Shown here piece by piece: positions 16,063 to 25,234 of a DNA stretch of 48,622 nucleotides. How positions within the stretch are numbered: the stretch's first letter is position 1; every line of letters begins with the position of its first letter. The position numbers were made by a program, and so were the translations under genes. This DNA is from an uncultured Ruminococcus sp. (GTDB lineage: Bacteria > Bacillota > Clostridia > Lachnospirales > Lachnospiraceae): positions 1-48,622 of the forward strand of contig USFD01000012.1 in assembly GCA_900553885.1 (NCBI GenBank), written 5' to 3'. The notes under the pieces were generated by a model. The model was not told where the DNA came from, searched no databases, and saw only the letters and a list, made by a program, of their open reading frames with translations.

Positions 16063-18189
16063 ATGGAAAACTACTATAGCAGAAGCAATACCGGCGGAGC
16101 TGCCGCAGGCAGAGGTTTTGAATATCAGGACCTGTGCGCCATGAAATACTATCTGGGAAATGTGGACAGAGAAGATTTTGTCAGTTTAACGCTGGAACAG
16201 ACAAACGATTTTTCACTCCTTTTCAAAGATAATACGGAACAGACTTTCCAGGTGAAAAACTATAAACTCAGCAAAAAGGATATTAATGATATATTATGTA
16301 AAATTCCTGCTGACCGACGCAAAAAGTATGCGCTGATCGCGCCTCTGTGGAATGAGGAGCTCTGCAGCGTGCTTCTGAGAATAAAGGAATACAGAAACGC
16401 CTGCGCCGCACAGCGTCTGGAAGTGGAACTCGTACAGATCCGAAAAAACCTGCAGGACTATATCAGCGCCCGGGGCTATTCTCCCGGGATCATGGACTGT
16501 GAGTTTCTCCTGGAGCCGGACTCGGAGGACTGCAGGGAGGCGCTTCTGTACCGGTTATATACCTGGCAGAAAAGACACGGTTATGGAAGTGATGAACACC
16601 TTATGCTGCTTCATCTTAGTGAAGCGGTTGCAGAACAGCGCTGCCGGCGAGGCAGTTTAAATTATAATAGTCTGGTCTCCATTGCAGAAAAATCAAAACG
16701 AAGCCCTGACAGACATTTCACGGTGCCGGAACTGAGCACGCACCGGGAAACTATTCTGGCTTCTTTAAAACTTCTGTCTGATGAGAACCGGCTTCTGCAG
16801 GATCCTCTTACTTTAGCCGCCGCATACATAGACGGCGGAAATCTGCGGAAGGCGTCAGATGTTCTGACAGAACTGGAGAAGACTTTTCCAAAAGTCAGCA
16901 TATACAGAGCCTGGATTCTGCTGGAGCTTGAGAATTATGACGCTGCTCTGAAAGAATGCGATAATATACTGAACCGTCAGGAGAGCGCCTCTTCTCATTC
17001 TGCGGCGCTGTTTTACAAAGGCATTATTGCCTTCAAAAGGGAATGTTACGAAGATGCCTGCACTTATATCCGGGAAAGCATTTCTTCCGCTCCAGTGTCG
17101 GTCGAACAGGCCGAATATCTGGCCAGAGCGGAAATTGCCCTGGGGACTTCGCTGGATGAAGCACAGGAATTGCTGGAGAACTGTGTCACATCCGGCCATG
17201 TCAGTTCAGAAATATATTATGAGCTTGCAGCGCTGTACTCACCGTACAAATCAATAGACCTGCTGGAAAACGCTGTATCTATAGACGCTGATAATCTGAA
17301 AGCACGGCGTCTGCTGGCGGAAAATTACAGATTTTGCGGCGAGGATTCTATGGCCTACATACATTACCTGAAATATTTTTCCGTTCCGTCCACTTTTTCC
17401 GACTGGAGGGCACTGCAGGGCATGGTTTACTGTCTGATATCCCTGGGCAAAACAAAAGAAGCAGAGTATTATCTTCTGCGTTTTATAGACGGTTTTATTT
17501 CCAACGAAGGAAGAAAACTCCGCTGCCGGGAGCCTGCAGTCATCCTGGACCTAACCTGGAACAAAACGCACATTCTGACATGCACAAAGACAGGGGCATT
17601 TTATAACTTCACCTCTCCTCTGGGCAAATGCTCCGTTCCTGTCAACCGGAACAACAAAAGCATGCTAAACAAGGACTTCATTGGCGCGGTGCCGGATTCC
17701 CTGCTGCTTATGTCTGAATCCATGCGCTGTCAGAATACAAACGAACGCATTAACATTGATAATATTATAAAACCGTTTTTCGCCGCCAATTATGACGACG
17801 ATCTGGCATTTTTTACGAAAAAGCGCATACTGATCGATAATGATATTGCTCATCTGAATCACGAGTATGAAGAGACTCACATAGACCTGTATTCCCGGTT
17901 CTGCTATAATCTGAAGCCCGGCGACAAACTCCACTATCAGGAATACATTGTCGAAGAACGTGACATCCGTATTAAAATATACGAATCTGCCAGACGGCTG
18001 CATGTTCATACCAGCTATAAAAACAAGTTTGAACAAACCAGCTCCTTCATAAACGGCCCGGGATTCCGCAGTTTCCGGAAAGCAATGAATTCTTCCGCCT
18101 GGCTGTCATGGTATTTTTATTCCGTGAACCGGAAGGAACTGATCGACTTGTGTATCCCTGTAAAATGCGTGGAGATTATTCCCTGCTGA
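16063..18189 (+). CDS. Cap4-like (DUF4297-type) nuclease fused to a TPR-like region, predicted defence effector
   Basis: A 708-residue protein. The N terminus has the features of the Cap4/DUF4297 endonuclease: a Gly/Ala-rich start, GFEYQ-like G-F-E-Y-Q at residues 18-22, then E45, D49 and Q63-V64-K65 forming the E...D...QxK core of a PD-(D/E)XK site. A linker (about 75-240) leads into helical repeats resembling TPRs (about 245-480; ALKECDNILNRQ, ALFYKGIIAFKRE, LLENAVSIDADNLKARRLLAENY). The last 200 residues match nothing I know. Cap4-type nucleases cut DNA when a partner domain senses infection; here the TPR and C-terminal parts may be the sensor. It starts seven bases after AGGAG and is probably co-transcribed with the Rpn-like gene. 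Confidence 0.78.
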   Translation: MENYYSRSNTGGAAAGRGFEYQDLCAMKYYLGNVDREDFVSLTLEQTNDFSLLFKDNTEQTFQVKNYKLSKKDINDILCKIPADRRKKYALIAPLWNEELCSVLLRIKEYRNACAAQRLEVELVQIRKNLQDYISARGYSPGIMDCEFLLEPDSEDCREALLYRLYTWQKRHGYGSDEHLMLLHLSEAVAEQRCRRGSLNYNSLVSIAEKSKRSPDRHFTVPELSTHRETILASLKLLSDENRLLQDPLTLAAAYIDGGNLRKASDVLTELEKTFPKVSIYRAWILLELENYDAALKECDNILNRQESASSHSAALFYKGIIAFKRECYEDACTYIRESISSAPVSVEQAEYLARAEIALGTSLDEAQELLENCVTSGHVSSEIYYELAALYSPYKSIDLLENAVSIDADNLKARRLLAENYRFCGEDSMAYIHYLKYFSVPSTFSDWRALQGMVYCLISLGKTKEAEYYLLRFIDGFISNEGRKLRCREPAVILDLTWNKTHILTCTKTGAFYNFTSPLGKCSVPVNRNNKSMLNKDFIGAVPDSLLLMSESMRCQNTNERINIDNIIKPFFAANYDDDLAFFTKKRILIDNDIAHLNHEYEETHIDLYSRFCYNLKPGDKLHYQEYIVEERDIRIKIYESARRLHVHTSYKNKFEQTSSFINGPGFRSFRKAMNSSAWLSWYFYSVNRKELIDLCIPVKCVEIIPC

Positions 18190-18190
18190 A

Positions 18191-18244
18191 AGAGAACTCC
18201 CCCTGTGAGCTGTAATTGATATTGGCTCACGGGAGGAGTTCTCT
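18191..18244. terminator. strong stem-loop after the Cap4-like gene
   Basis: Arms 18191-18210 and 18225-18244 pair over 20 bases with two mismatches (AGAGAACTCCCCCTGTGAGC against GCTCACGGGAGGAGTTCTCT) around a 14-base loop, two bases after the stop codon. No T-run follows on the plus strand, so it may work as a weak or factor-assisted terminator, or protect the mRNA end. Confidence 0.5.
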
Positions 18245-18369
18245 GCATATGGTGCTGTATATGAATTGCTGCGGCTATCTGCGCGGCGGTAAAAATCTAC
18301 ACCCACTATAAACTTTCGTATTCCCATATAAAATCGGATCTTTCATATCCCTGCGCACCCCATTTCCAC

Positions 18370-18474
18370 TTACTCATAAACACTGACAGATACCAACGCG
18401 CATAAAGATACAAAAGCAATAAATACAAACATTAAGACCCCGATCAGAATTATAAAATTAAATTTACGAGCCAT
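18370..18474 (-). CDS. small single-pass membrane protein, 34 residues
   Basis: A short open frame encodes MARKFNFIILIGVLM followed by more hydrophobic residues and the end VSVYE. It has two basic residues at the front, then about 25 hydrophobic residues, as in small membrane peptides. GGGAGG lies ten bases before the ATG. There is no family I recognise. It lies downstream of nothing obvious on its strand apart from the VanZ-like gene, which begins about 700 bases upstream. The rest of the 18245-18601 gap shows no other supportable feature. Confidence 0.5.
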   Translation of the reverse strand: MARKFNFIILIGVLMFVFIAFVSLCALVSVSVYE

Positions 18475-18601
18475 TTTTCATATTCCTCCCGGATTTACGG
18501 ATATTTTCTCAGCATACACCGACAGCCTGCACCATCTGCAAATCCTATCAGAATACCGGATTACATCCTCCGCATATCCCCGGTGAACCGACATCTCAAT
18601 A

Positions 18602-19180
18602 TCAGCTCACAGTCCTTGTCTTCCTGCCGCTTTTCAAAACGCCTGCTGCCATATTCACAATCTTCCAAATGCCATACCCCGCAGCCGCTCCCAGAGTATT
18701 ATTTATTACATCATCCAGCTCACACAGTCCGCACCGGAATACCAGCTGGCTGATCTCAATAAATGCAGACAGCGCCGCGGCAGACACCGCTGTACGCCGG
18801 AACATCCGCATATGCCGGGACAGGACAGGAAGGAAAATCCCCAGAGGGATAAATGCAAGAATATTATAAAAAATCTGCTGCCCTAAGCCGGTGTTTCCAT
18901 TAAAAAACGATTCCTGATAAGACCACAGCGGCGTCAGTTCCATGGAGAAAGACTCTTCCGGGTGCCGGTTGAAAAGCGTCACTCCAAACAGAAAGGTCAG
19001 ATAAATACACAGAAGAAGGATGCAACCGGCTTCCCGGGCTTCCACCGCTTCTCCCCGCCTTCGTTTCATACAGATCCACACGGTAATAAAAGCGCCAAAC
19101 AGCACGATTCCAATAATAAGCGCAACTCCATATTGAAAATCAAAATATGTTTTCCAGAACAATTCCAGTCTCTGAATCAA
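18602..19180 (-). CDS. VanZ-family membrane protein
   Basis: A 192-residue protein with five predicted membrane helices and the VanZ motifs: LFGVTLFNR, the conserved NILAFIPLGIFLP segment, and ALSAFIEISQLVF followed by ELDDVINNTLGAAAGYG at the end. These match the usual VanZ core and length. The start is TTG, nine bases after AAGGAAG; the ATG nearby is followed by a stop. It lies 68 bases after the nucleotidyltransferase-like gene on the same strand and may share its transcript. Its role is unknown. Confidence 0.83.
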   Translation of the reverse strand: MIQRLELFWKTYFDFQYGVALIIGIVLFGAFITVWICMKRRRGEAVEAREAGCILLLCIYLTFLFGVTLFNRHPEESFSMELTPLWSYQESFFNGNTGLGQQIFYNILAFIPLGIFLPVLSRHMRMFRRTAVSAAALSAFIEISQLVFRCGLCELDDVINNTLGAAAGYGIWKIVNMAAGVLKSGRKTRTVS

Positions 19181-19248
19181 AATTCACATCTTCCTTACCA
19201 TATATTTCACATCTGGAGTATAGACGGAAATGTATAAAAAAATACAGT

Positions 19249-20484
19249 TTACAGCCCAAGTTCTTTCAGCATCCTGTGTTCTCTCCGGCTCCGTCCGCCG
19301 TCATCTTTCAGCATGGACTGAACCGTATGTAGTGAATGACTCCGGCGCCGGAACGCGCCAAGCCACCACCGCTTCACCCATGCCGCCGGGAGAAGCCATT
19401 TCCATTTTTCCACAGCAGGCATAATCTGAAGCATATTGTCCGCAGATGGGAAAAGATAATGCCACAGGAGACGGAAATGCAACCTGTGTTTTCCTTCTTT
19501 TTCGCTTTTTTCATAGCCTCTTCGCAGATACATATCTCCCACATCATGGGTCTCAAATCCAAAAGTACCGCCGCCTGTGATATATTCTTCCAGCTGGTCA
19601 AGCACTTCTTCGCTGACCTTATCCGGCCAGGGGATCTTTGTTCCAAACCATCTGCCGCACAGCTGAAATACAGCCCCTGCGGTTCTGGACAGCCGGGTTT
19701 CCTGCAGAAGTTCTGCCGCCTGCTCCCAGTCAAATTCATTTCCATAGTGTTGCAGAAATACGGCAATATCAAGAAACATCCGGATTCCCGCTCCCGTGGA
19801 ATACAGATGCTTGGCGATATGATAAATGAGAAAACAGAAATGATATTCTCTTTTCAGGAAAATATACTTTCCGGCTTTTTCCGTATGCTCCAGCGCATCA
19901 GAGAAAAAGGCCTTGTAATCAAATCCGTTCTGAAATGAGTTCTGTGCAATCCGGGTATGCATTTCCACAGAAACTCTTCCTCTGCTGTATACCCACACAT
20001 CTCCTTTATCTGAATCACACACATAGCCCATCTCAAGCATCATCCTGTGCGCCAGCTCCCGGTTGTCTCTGGAGACCAGGCAGTCAATGTCCCCCATTGT
20101 ACGCAGCTGCGGCTCAGGATAAAAGCGCCGCAGAAGAATGCCCTTAAAAAAAGCAAGCGGGATTCCTGCCTTGTAAAAGCGCTCCGCCATTTCCTCTGCG
20201 GATGCTTCCTGCTGCACAGAATGATAGGCAGACGCTATGTACTGATCCCGTATCTTCTTTTCAAGATCCGGGTAACGCTCTCTCAGCAGGCTGGTTTCAC
20301 CAAGAAGCATGTAGCAGAGGATGGGCTGAAGGCTGTGGATCTCGCACAGGTGAAACAATTCCGACAGGTTGTCCGGTATATCGGCGGTTTTCAGTTTTTT
20401 ATTTTCAAGGAACCGTTTCAGGAGGGGAAACAGTTCTTCCGCTGCAGAATTATTTACGCCGGAAGAAAAATTAATATTTTTCAT
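19249..20484 (-). CDS. nucleotidyltransferase-like protein (NTP_transf_5 family), copy 1
   Basis: A protein of about 411 residues of the uncharacterised nucleotidyltransferase family PF14907. The active-site region reads FFKGILLRRFYPEPQLRTMGDIDCLV, with the G-D-x-D motif typical of pol-beta-like nucleotidyltransferases, followed by VEMHTRI. An alternative start nine codons upstream has no ribosome site; the one chosen has only a weak GAGA. Members often lie in RiPP clusters beside PqqD, radical SAM and HprK-like genes, so it may be an outlying part of the cluster at 8.9-11.5 kb. A second copy lies at 32.7-34.0 kb. It lies 17 bases after the RloB-like stop. Confidence 0.75.
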   Translation of the reverse strand: MKNINFSSGVNNSAAEELFPLLKRFLENKKLKTADIPDNLSELFHLCEIHSLQPILCYMLLGETSLLRERYPDLEKKIRDQYIASAYHSVQQEASAEEMAERFYKAGIPLAFFKGILLRRFYPEPQLRTMGDIDCLVSRDNRELAHRMMLEMGYVCDSDKGDVWVYSRGRVSVEMHTRIAQNSFQNGFDYKAFFSDALEHTEKAGKYIFLKREYHFCFLIYHIAKHLYSTGAGIRMFLDIAVFLQHYGNEFDWEQAAELLQETRLSRTAGAVFQLCGRWFGTKIPWPDKVSEEVLDQLEEYITGGGTFGFETHDVGDMYLRRGYEKSEKEGKHRLHFRLLWHYLFPSADNMLQIMPAVEKWKWLLPAAWVKRWWLGAFRRRSHSLHTVQSMLKDDGGRSRREHRMLKELGL

Positions 20485-20528
20485 TTTGTTCTCACTTTTA
20501 CAATATTGCATTTACTTTTGTATAAAGG

Positions 20529-21473
20529 TCATCCATTTCCAACTTGCATTTCCTTTATTAAAATACCTATATTACTCCCTACATTTGTCTTTAAGCCGAT
20601 AATTTCTTCACAAAAATATTCTTCATTAGTAATAGCTGTATTAATATTTCTCACTAACGAAAGCGCATCATATTTTGATTTTTTAAACCCGGGTATTCTT
20701 TTTCGCAATTCGCTTTCTGCATACCTGTATTTTGCAGTAACCAATGGATTCTCAAGTAATTTATCACTATCCAGATCTCCTACATCTGTAAAATGTAATA
20801 AAAGCCAGAACTCAAAACATGGATTGGTAAGAAAGAATCCATAATGTTTCTCTTCACACTGCAATATAACATAATCGTATTGTTCCGCAGTAAAACTCTC
20901 TTTATCTCTATCTACAATAAAACATATTTTGTCAAAGTTCTCTTCATAGGTTATTTTCCCATAATTTACTATTTTAGCTATGTCGATCACTAAATTGCTG
21001 AACTCAGTCTCTTTATTCAGACACTCAAATAATTTTTGACATGCACAGTTCAAATCATGAATATTATCATTCAAAGACACTTTTAATTTTTCTTCACATA
21101 TCCACTGCAATGTTCTCCACACTGTTTTTGCAAAGGTACGATTATTTGCGATATAGCCTTCATCCTGAAAATATTCCATTATCCAATTAAGCATAGTCTC
21201 ATATGAAATAACGCCGGTCTGACTTTCCTGTATATTCTGACTCATACGGTCTACAATTTTTTTGGGATTGCTCCAGCCATCCTCACTATAACTGCGAACA
21301 ATAGGTACTAACTCTATTAAAGGATTAATTTTTATTTCCCTTCTCAACTCATTCACTGCATCAAAATATAATAATTCTGTATCTTTCCCCTCATAAACAA
21401 GAAAATACTTCTTGCGTACTTCATCTGACCTAAGTGCTTTTGTCCGTTCTGCAAAATTCCGTTTTTCTCTCAC
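20529..21473 (-). CDS. rloB: RloB/AbiLii-like protein with a TOPRIM-type core
   Basis: A 314-residue RloB-like protein. The core has FLVYEGKDTELLYFDAV (conserved glutamate, about 27-35), CFIVDRDKE (D-x-D, about 184-192) and the family signature GFFLTNPCFEFWLLLHF near 215-231. These acidic residues form a TOPRIM-like metal site of a presumed nuclease. An unusual stretch of about 120 residues (60-180) separates the first two motifs, longer than in compact RloB proteins. It follows the AAA ATPase gene by three bases, forming the RloA/RloB pair also known as AbiLi/AbiLii from lactococcal abortive infection. The start codon sits next to the ATPase stop, suggesting coupled translation. Confidence 0.85.
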   Translation of the reverse strand: MREKRNFAERTKALRSDEVRKKYFLVYEGKDTELLYFDAVNELRREIKINPLIELVPIVRSYSEDGWSNPKKIVDRMSQNIQESQTGVISYETMLNWIMEYFQDEGYIANNRTFAKTVWRTLQWICEEKLKVSLNDNIHDLNCACQKLFECLNKETEFSNLVIDIAKIVNYGKITYEENFDKICFIVDRDKESFTAEQYDYVILQCEEKHYGFFLTNPCFEFWLLLHFTDVGDLDSDKLLENPLVTAKYRYAESELRKRIPGFKKSKYDALSLVRNINTAITNEEYFCEEIIGLKTNVGSNIGILIKEMQVGNG

Positions 21474-21476
21474 AAG

Positions 21477-22859
21477 CTATTCCTCCCCAACAGGAAAAAC
21501 AGTACTGAATACAGGTACTCCCCCATATCTCCCTTCCAGATATGCCTTATCAATTTTCTGATCAAATCTTGCATTATACTCTTCCAGGGAATAGATATCT
21601 GATTCCCCCTTTTGATTCTTATTTACAAACCATATTTCATCTCTTCTTAGCAGATCAAAATCAAGAAGACGGGATTCATGTGTAGTAACAATTAATTGAA
21701 TATTCTTTTTTGAAGCAACATTCAAAAAAGTATCTACAAATTTATATGTTAGACTTGGATGCAGACAACGGTCTAATTCATCAATCACATAAGTCTTTCC
21801 AGATCCCCCCAGCAATATTTCCAGCAAATCCAATATTCTTACTGTACCGTCCGATTCTTCTGAAATCTGAAAAAGTATATCTTTTCTTCCATGCGAAAAC
21901 TCAATTGTCTGACATTTAGGCAAAGCATCTTTCTCCAACGTAATCATAAAAAAATCTGAATCACTCCGCATAACCAGTACTGGTCCTTTATCCTGCCCAG
22001 CCTTTCTAAGTTCTGCCTGTTTATTTTCTATATCACTCAAAATATGCTGTTGAATCTCTTTCGGAATATTGCCCATTACTTTTTCCAGTGGAACATCTAC
22101 CATCGTGAAATTGGTAATTCCAGTTCCAAAGGCCGAGATCATTTTGCATACCTGTTCTACATTATCGGCTTTTGCCAGATAAGAATAATCTGATATCGGC
22201 TGATTAGGGTAATTAATATCCAGCTTGATCTGGATCCATCTGAAAACCCTTCTTAATATTCTTGCTTTCTTATATTCATCATACAGGTTTTTTTTATTCT
22301 GATTCATAATGTAGAGAAACAGTACAGTCGAATCTTCCCGGATATCGCCAGCATAGACTTCCATCTTCTCATAAAGGCCCTTTTCTTTAAAATCGCTTCC
22401 CAGGAGATATGTTCCTTTTTCTATATCTCTTTCAAACAGTACCTTTTCAGAATTATCTTCCTTTAATTCTATAAGCCATTCTGAAATAAATTTACTCTGA
22501 CTTAAAATCACTTCAAATCCATATGCATAATACTTTTTATTTAACAATATCTCCATTTCAAAATAGCTGGGTTTATCCCTGTTTTCCGGATCAGTTTTGC
22601 AATATTGTTCTGTATGTCCTTTGGGCAGACCTGCAACAACAGTATACTGCATAAAATTCATCGCTTTTACAACATTAGACTTTCCAGATGCATTTGCTCC
22701 ATATATAGCGGCAAACTTCAAAAGCTTAATCTTCCCATCATCATACACATGATCTTTTTTACTTCTGACTTTTCCCGCAATCATTGAAAATTCCTCTGAA
22801 CTATTTTTTTCAGTAGTATTAAAGGATAAAAAATTTCTGACATTAAATCGGATCAACAT
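21477..22859 (-). CDS. rloA: RloA/AbiLi-like AAA15 ATPase
   Basis: A 460-residue ATPase of the ABC/SMC-like AAA15 type. The N terminus IRFNVRNFLSFN is typical; Walker A is GANASGKSN (about 53-61), Walker B is TYVIDELDRCLHP (about 353-365), and the D-loop/H-motif is VTTHESRLLDF. A poorly conserved helical region lies between. Such ATPases sense phage infection and license the RloB partner. AAAGGAGGAG is eight bases before the ATG, an exceptionally good site, and a consensus promoter lies 24 bases further up. The gene is AT-rich compared with neighbours. Confidence 0.87.
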   Translation of the reverse strand: MLIRFNVRNFLSFNTTEKNSSEEFSMIAGKVRSKKDHVYDDGKIKLLKFAAIYGANASGKSNVVKAMNFMQYTVVAGLPKGHTEQYCKTDPENRDKPSYFEMEILLNKKYYAYGFEVILSQSKFISEWLIELKEDNSEKVLFERDIEKGTYLLGSDFKEKGLYEKMEVYAGDIREDSTVLFLYIMNQNKKNLYDEYKKARILRRVFRWIQIKLDINYPNQPISDYSYLAKADNVEQVCKMISAFGTGITNFTMVDVPLEKVMGNIPKEIQQHILSDIENKQAELRKAGQDKGPVLVMRSDSDFFMITLEKDALPKCQTIEFSHGRKDILFQISEESDGTVRILDLLEILLGGSGKTYVIDELDRCLHPSLTYKFVDTFLNVASKKNIQLIVTTHESRLLDFDLLRRDEIWFVNKNQKGESDIYSLEEYNARFDQKIDKAYLEGRYGGVPVFSTVFPVGEE

Positions 22860-22882
22860 GGGCGTCTCCTCCTTTCAGCTTC

Positions 22883-22911
22883 ATATTATGTGTATTTTTC
22901 ACCTTTGTCAA
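22883..22911 (-). promoter_or_regulatory. strong promoter of the RloA/RloB pair
   Basis: On the minus strand TTGACA (22906-22911) and TAATAT (22883-22888) are separated by 17 bases and followed by a short leader holding AAAGGAGGAG. Consensus -35 and near-consensus -10 suggest constitutive expression. Confidence 0.7.
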
Positions 22912-23058
22912 TATATTTTCTACTATTTTATTAATATTCTTATCCGTTTAATACGTTTTTTTCACTTATCTTATTTATTCCCCATAATAATCTGCAAACT
23001 CTTTTCTTCAATAATGAATCCCTAAAATATTCAGCCAGAATCTACTTTGCCTTTTCAG

Positions 23059-23883
23059 TCACTTAAGTGAAAACCGGATATAACTCCTGTCATCAAAGCT
23101 CACATTTCCTTTTTTCAGTCCTTTTGTAGAGCAGTACTCCTTATAGCACAGGGGATCCTTCTTTAAAATCTCCGATAACTCTCTCTCGCTTTCAGCCAGA
23201 GTTTCCTTCAGGACAGGATAGCCGTCCGACGCCAGAACGATACTGGATTTATCCGGCACTTTCCGGATAATAATATTGCCTGGCTCTGTATGGCAGTTAA
23301 AAACAGGATAACCGTACGGCTCCGGCCCGTTTTCCAGATATTTCTGCTCCCGGAGCAGGAGAAGAATCATTTCACGGCTGAAATCGTGCTCCATCAGCTG
23401 CTCCTCCGTTATCCCTTTTTCCAGCAGCATATGGACGGCAGCCGCACGCGCTTCGCTCAACACACGGTCAATGTGTTTTACTTCGGAATACTCCTGTCCA
23501 TTTATCATATATCTGCAATCGCCGACCAGCCAGATTTCCTTTCTGAAACAGCTGAAAATAACTGCCGAAGCACAGCTGTGGATTCCTTTTTCCTCCAGCC
23601 GGTATTTATTCTCCATTTCTTTTAAATCCTGCCAGATCTGCCGGGCTGCTTCCGGAGCTGTTATATTTCCCTTCAGGTTCCGGATCGTGTTCACAATCTG
23701 CCCCGCGCATAGCTGTCCACCTGTCTTTCCGTCCAGGTCCGCTTCTGTCTTGCTGGTAGCGCCGTCTATGACGGCAATGAAATCCGCATTATAATACACG
23801 GCATCCTCATTCTTTTCCCGGCTACCTGTTTTGGATTCTGTATATACTTCCTCTATGGTCAACACATTCTTATTCCATTCCAT
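23059..23883 (-). CDS. PP2C-type protein phosphatase, coupled to the TIR gene
   Basis: A 274-residue PP2C-like phosphatase. The metal motifs can be traced: SREKNEDAVYYN (first aspartate), AVIDGATSK (DGAT where DGxG is usual), IWLVGDCRYM, SSIVLASDGYP (the SDG motif) and the final FDDRSY. I chose MEWNKN as start because GGGGAG lies eight bases upstream and its ATG overlaps the TIR stop as TAATG; ten codons upstream remain open but lie in the TIR coding region. PP2C enzymes remove phosphate from serine or threonine. No kinase gene is next to it, so its partner may be the TIR protein or an unlinked kinase. Confidence 0.85.
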   Translation of the reverse strand: MEWNKNVLTIEEVYTESKTGSREKNEDAVYYNADFIAVIDGATSKTEADLDGKTGGQLCAGQIVNTIRNLKGNITAPEAARQIWQDLKEMENKYRLEEKGIHSCASAVIFSCFRKEIWLVGDCRYMINGQEYSEVKHIDRVLSEARAAAVHMLLEKGITEEQLMEHDFSREMILLLLREQKYLENGPEPYGYPVFNCHTEPGNIIIRKVPDKSSIVLASDGYPVLKETLAESERELSEILKKDPLCYKEYCSTKGLKKGNVSFDDRSYIRFSLK

Positions 23884-25196
23884 TACTGCTGCTCCCCGCT
23901 GATACAAGAACATAATTTTTCCAGAAATCTTTCATCGGAATACTGGTACTTCATAATCATCTGCTGCAGTTCCAGCTGCAGACGCATCCCCGCCGACAGA
24001 ACAACTTCTTCCAGCATAACCGCGATGATTTTTTTATTTTCAGATAATGCCAGGCTCAGCTCCCGGCGTACATTCGGCGAATTGATGGACTGGGCGCTGA
24101 GCATTACCAGAACGCTCTCGCTCTGCATAATATGAAGGGCAATCTCCTCCGGCCACTCTTTTCCCGGTTCTATGCCTTCGTCAAACCAGATATGAAATCC
24201 CCGCTTCTGCAGGCAGCGGATCAGAGGATAGACGGTATCGTGATCCAGATGGGCATAACTCACAAAATAGTATGGTTCCTGACCGCGATAAGCTCTGGGT
24301 GCCTCATCTTCCGCCTCGCCGCCTGTCACTCCGCTGCTCTCCTCGCTGTTCATTCCGTCTGACTTTCCGCCGCTTCCCCGGCTATTCATCCCGTCTTCCT
24401 TTCCGCCGCTCTCCCTGTCCGGTTTCCCGGCCGTTTCTGCCGGGGCGCCGGCTGTCAGCTTCTGCTCCAGGGAATGAATTTTCTTCTCAAACCAGGCGCG
24501 CTGCTGGCACATGGATATGTACAGACGGTAATACTGATAGTTTGAAATCGTCAGCGCGTAATCCGGACGCTCTGACTTCTCCAGACTGATTGCGTACATG
24601 ATCAGCTGCAGCGCTTCGCCATAATTCCCTCTGAGATTCAGAATTCTGGCCTTTGTACTGTAATATTTGGCGTACAGCGGCTCCAATTCAATCGCCCTGT
24701 TTACCGCATTCAATGCCTGATCATACCATTCATTTATAATACTTTCACAGTTATTTTCTCCGCATTTCTCACAGATCGTCGCGAAAGCATTGGCAAATGT
24801 ATGAAGGTATCCGGAATTGTCATTCATCATCTCCGCGTCACGGCAGGTCATTATCAGCAATTCATCATAATCATAAAAAGACTCGCTGTGAACCTGATAC
24901 ATGGCCAGTATGTGATTGTAAGATAAATGCCTTTTGAACCTGCTGCACGACTGAAGCAGGGAATTCAGCCTGGCGTAATCTCTGTTGTGCCGGTAAATCG
25001 TACACAGACAGAAAAACGCTTCATAAGCATTGGCATGATTCTCTTCAATCATTCTATTATAACACTCCAGATGTTCCGGTCTGCTGTACTGATCGGTAAA
25101 TCTGGTCAGCTGTTTTTCATATTCCCGGCTCCTCTCAGGCGGAAGTGCCTGAAAAAAATCCTCCGCGGTTTTTATGAATTCTTTCTGCTCTTCCAT
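23883..25196 (-). CDS. TIR-domain protein with helical (TPR-like) N-terminal region
   Basis: A protein of 437 residues. The N-terminal 250 residues are helical and TPR-like (LNAVNRAIELEPLYAKYYSTKARILNLRGN is a clear unit). A linker rich in G, S, E, D and K follows, with the phrase GGKxDGMNS occurring twice, then a C-terminal TIR domain (about 309-420) with YFVSYAHLDHD, HIWFDEGIEPG and SPNVRRELSLAL. The glutamate of the last motif matches the NAD-cleaving residue of active TIR enzymes. The ATG nine codons upstream would leave a leader of only five bases after a strong promoter, whereas this start has AGGTGG six bases ahead, so I prefer it. Likely a defence or stress protein. Confidence 0.83.
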   Translation of the reverse strand: MEEQKEFIKTAEDFFQALPPERSREYEKQLTRFTDQYSRPEHLECYNRMIEENHANAYEAFFCLCTIYRHNRDYARLNSLLQSCSRFKRHLSYNHILAMYQVHSESFYDYDELLIMTCRDAEMMNDNSGYLHTFANAFATICEKCGENNCESIINEWYDQALNAVNRAIELEPLYAKYYSTKARILNLRGNYGEALQLIMYAISLEKSERPDYALTISNYQYYRLYISMCQQRAWFEKKIHSLEQKLTAGAPAETAGKPDRESGGKEDGMNSRGSGGKSDGMNSEESSGVTGGEAEDEAPRAYRGQEPYYFVSYAHLDHDTVYPLIRCLQKRGFHIWFDEGIEPGKEWPEEIALHIMQSESVLVMLSAQSINSPNVRRELSLALSENKKIIAVMLEEVVLSAGMRLQLELQQMIMKYQYSDERFLEKLCSCISGEQQ

Positions 25197-25234
25197 TTGA
25201 ACCACCTGTTTCTCAAAATTCATTACGTACCTGT

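Noticed and set aside
18191..18244. The hairpin as part of a repeat or CRISPR array
   Set aside because: It occurs once with no spaced copies; no CRISPR-like array was seen anywhere in the window.
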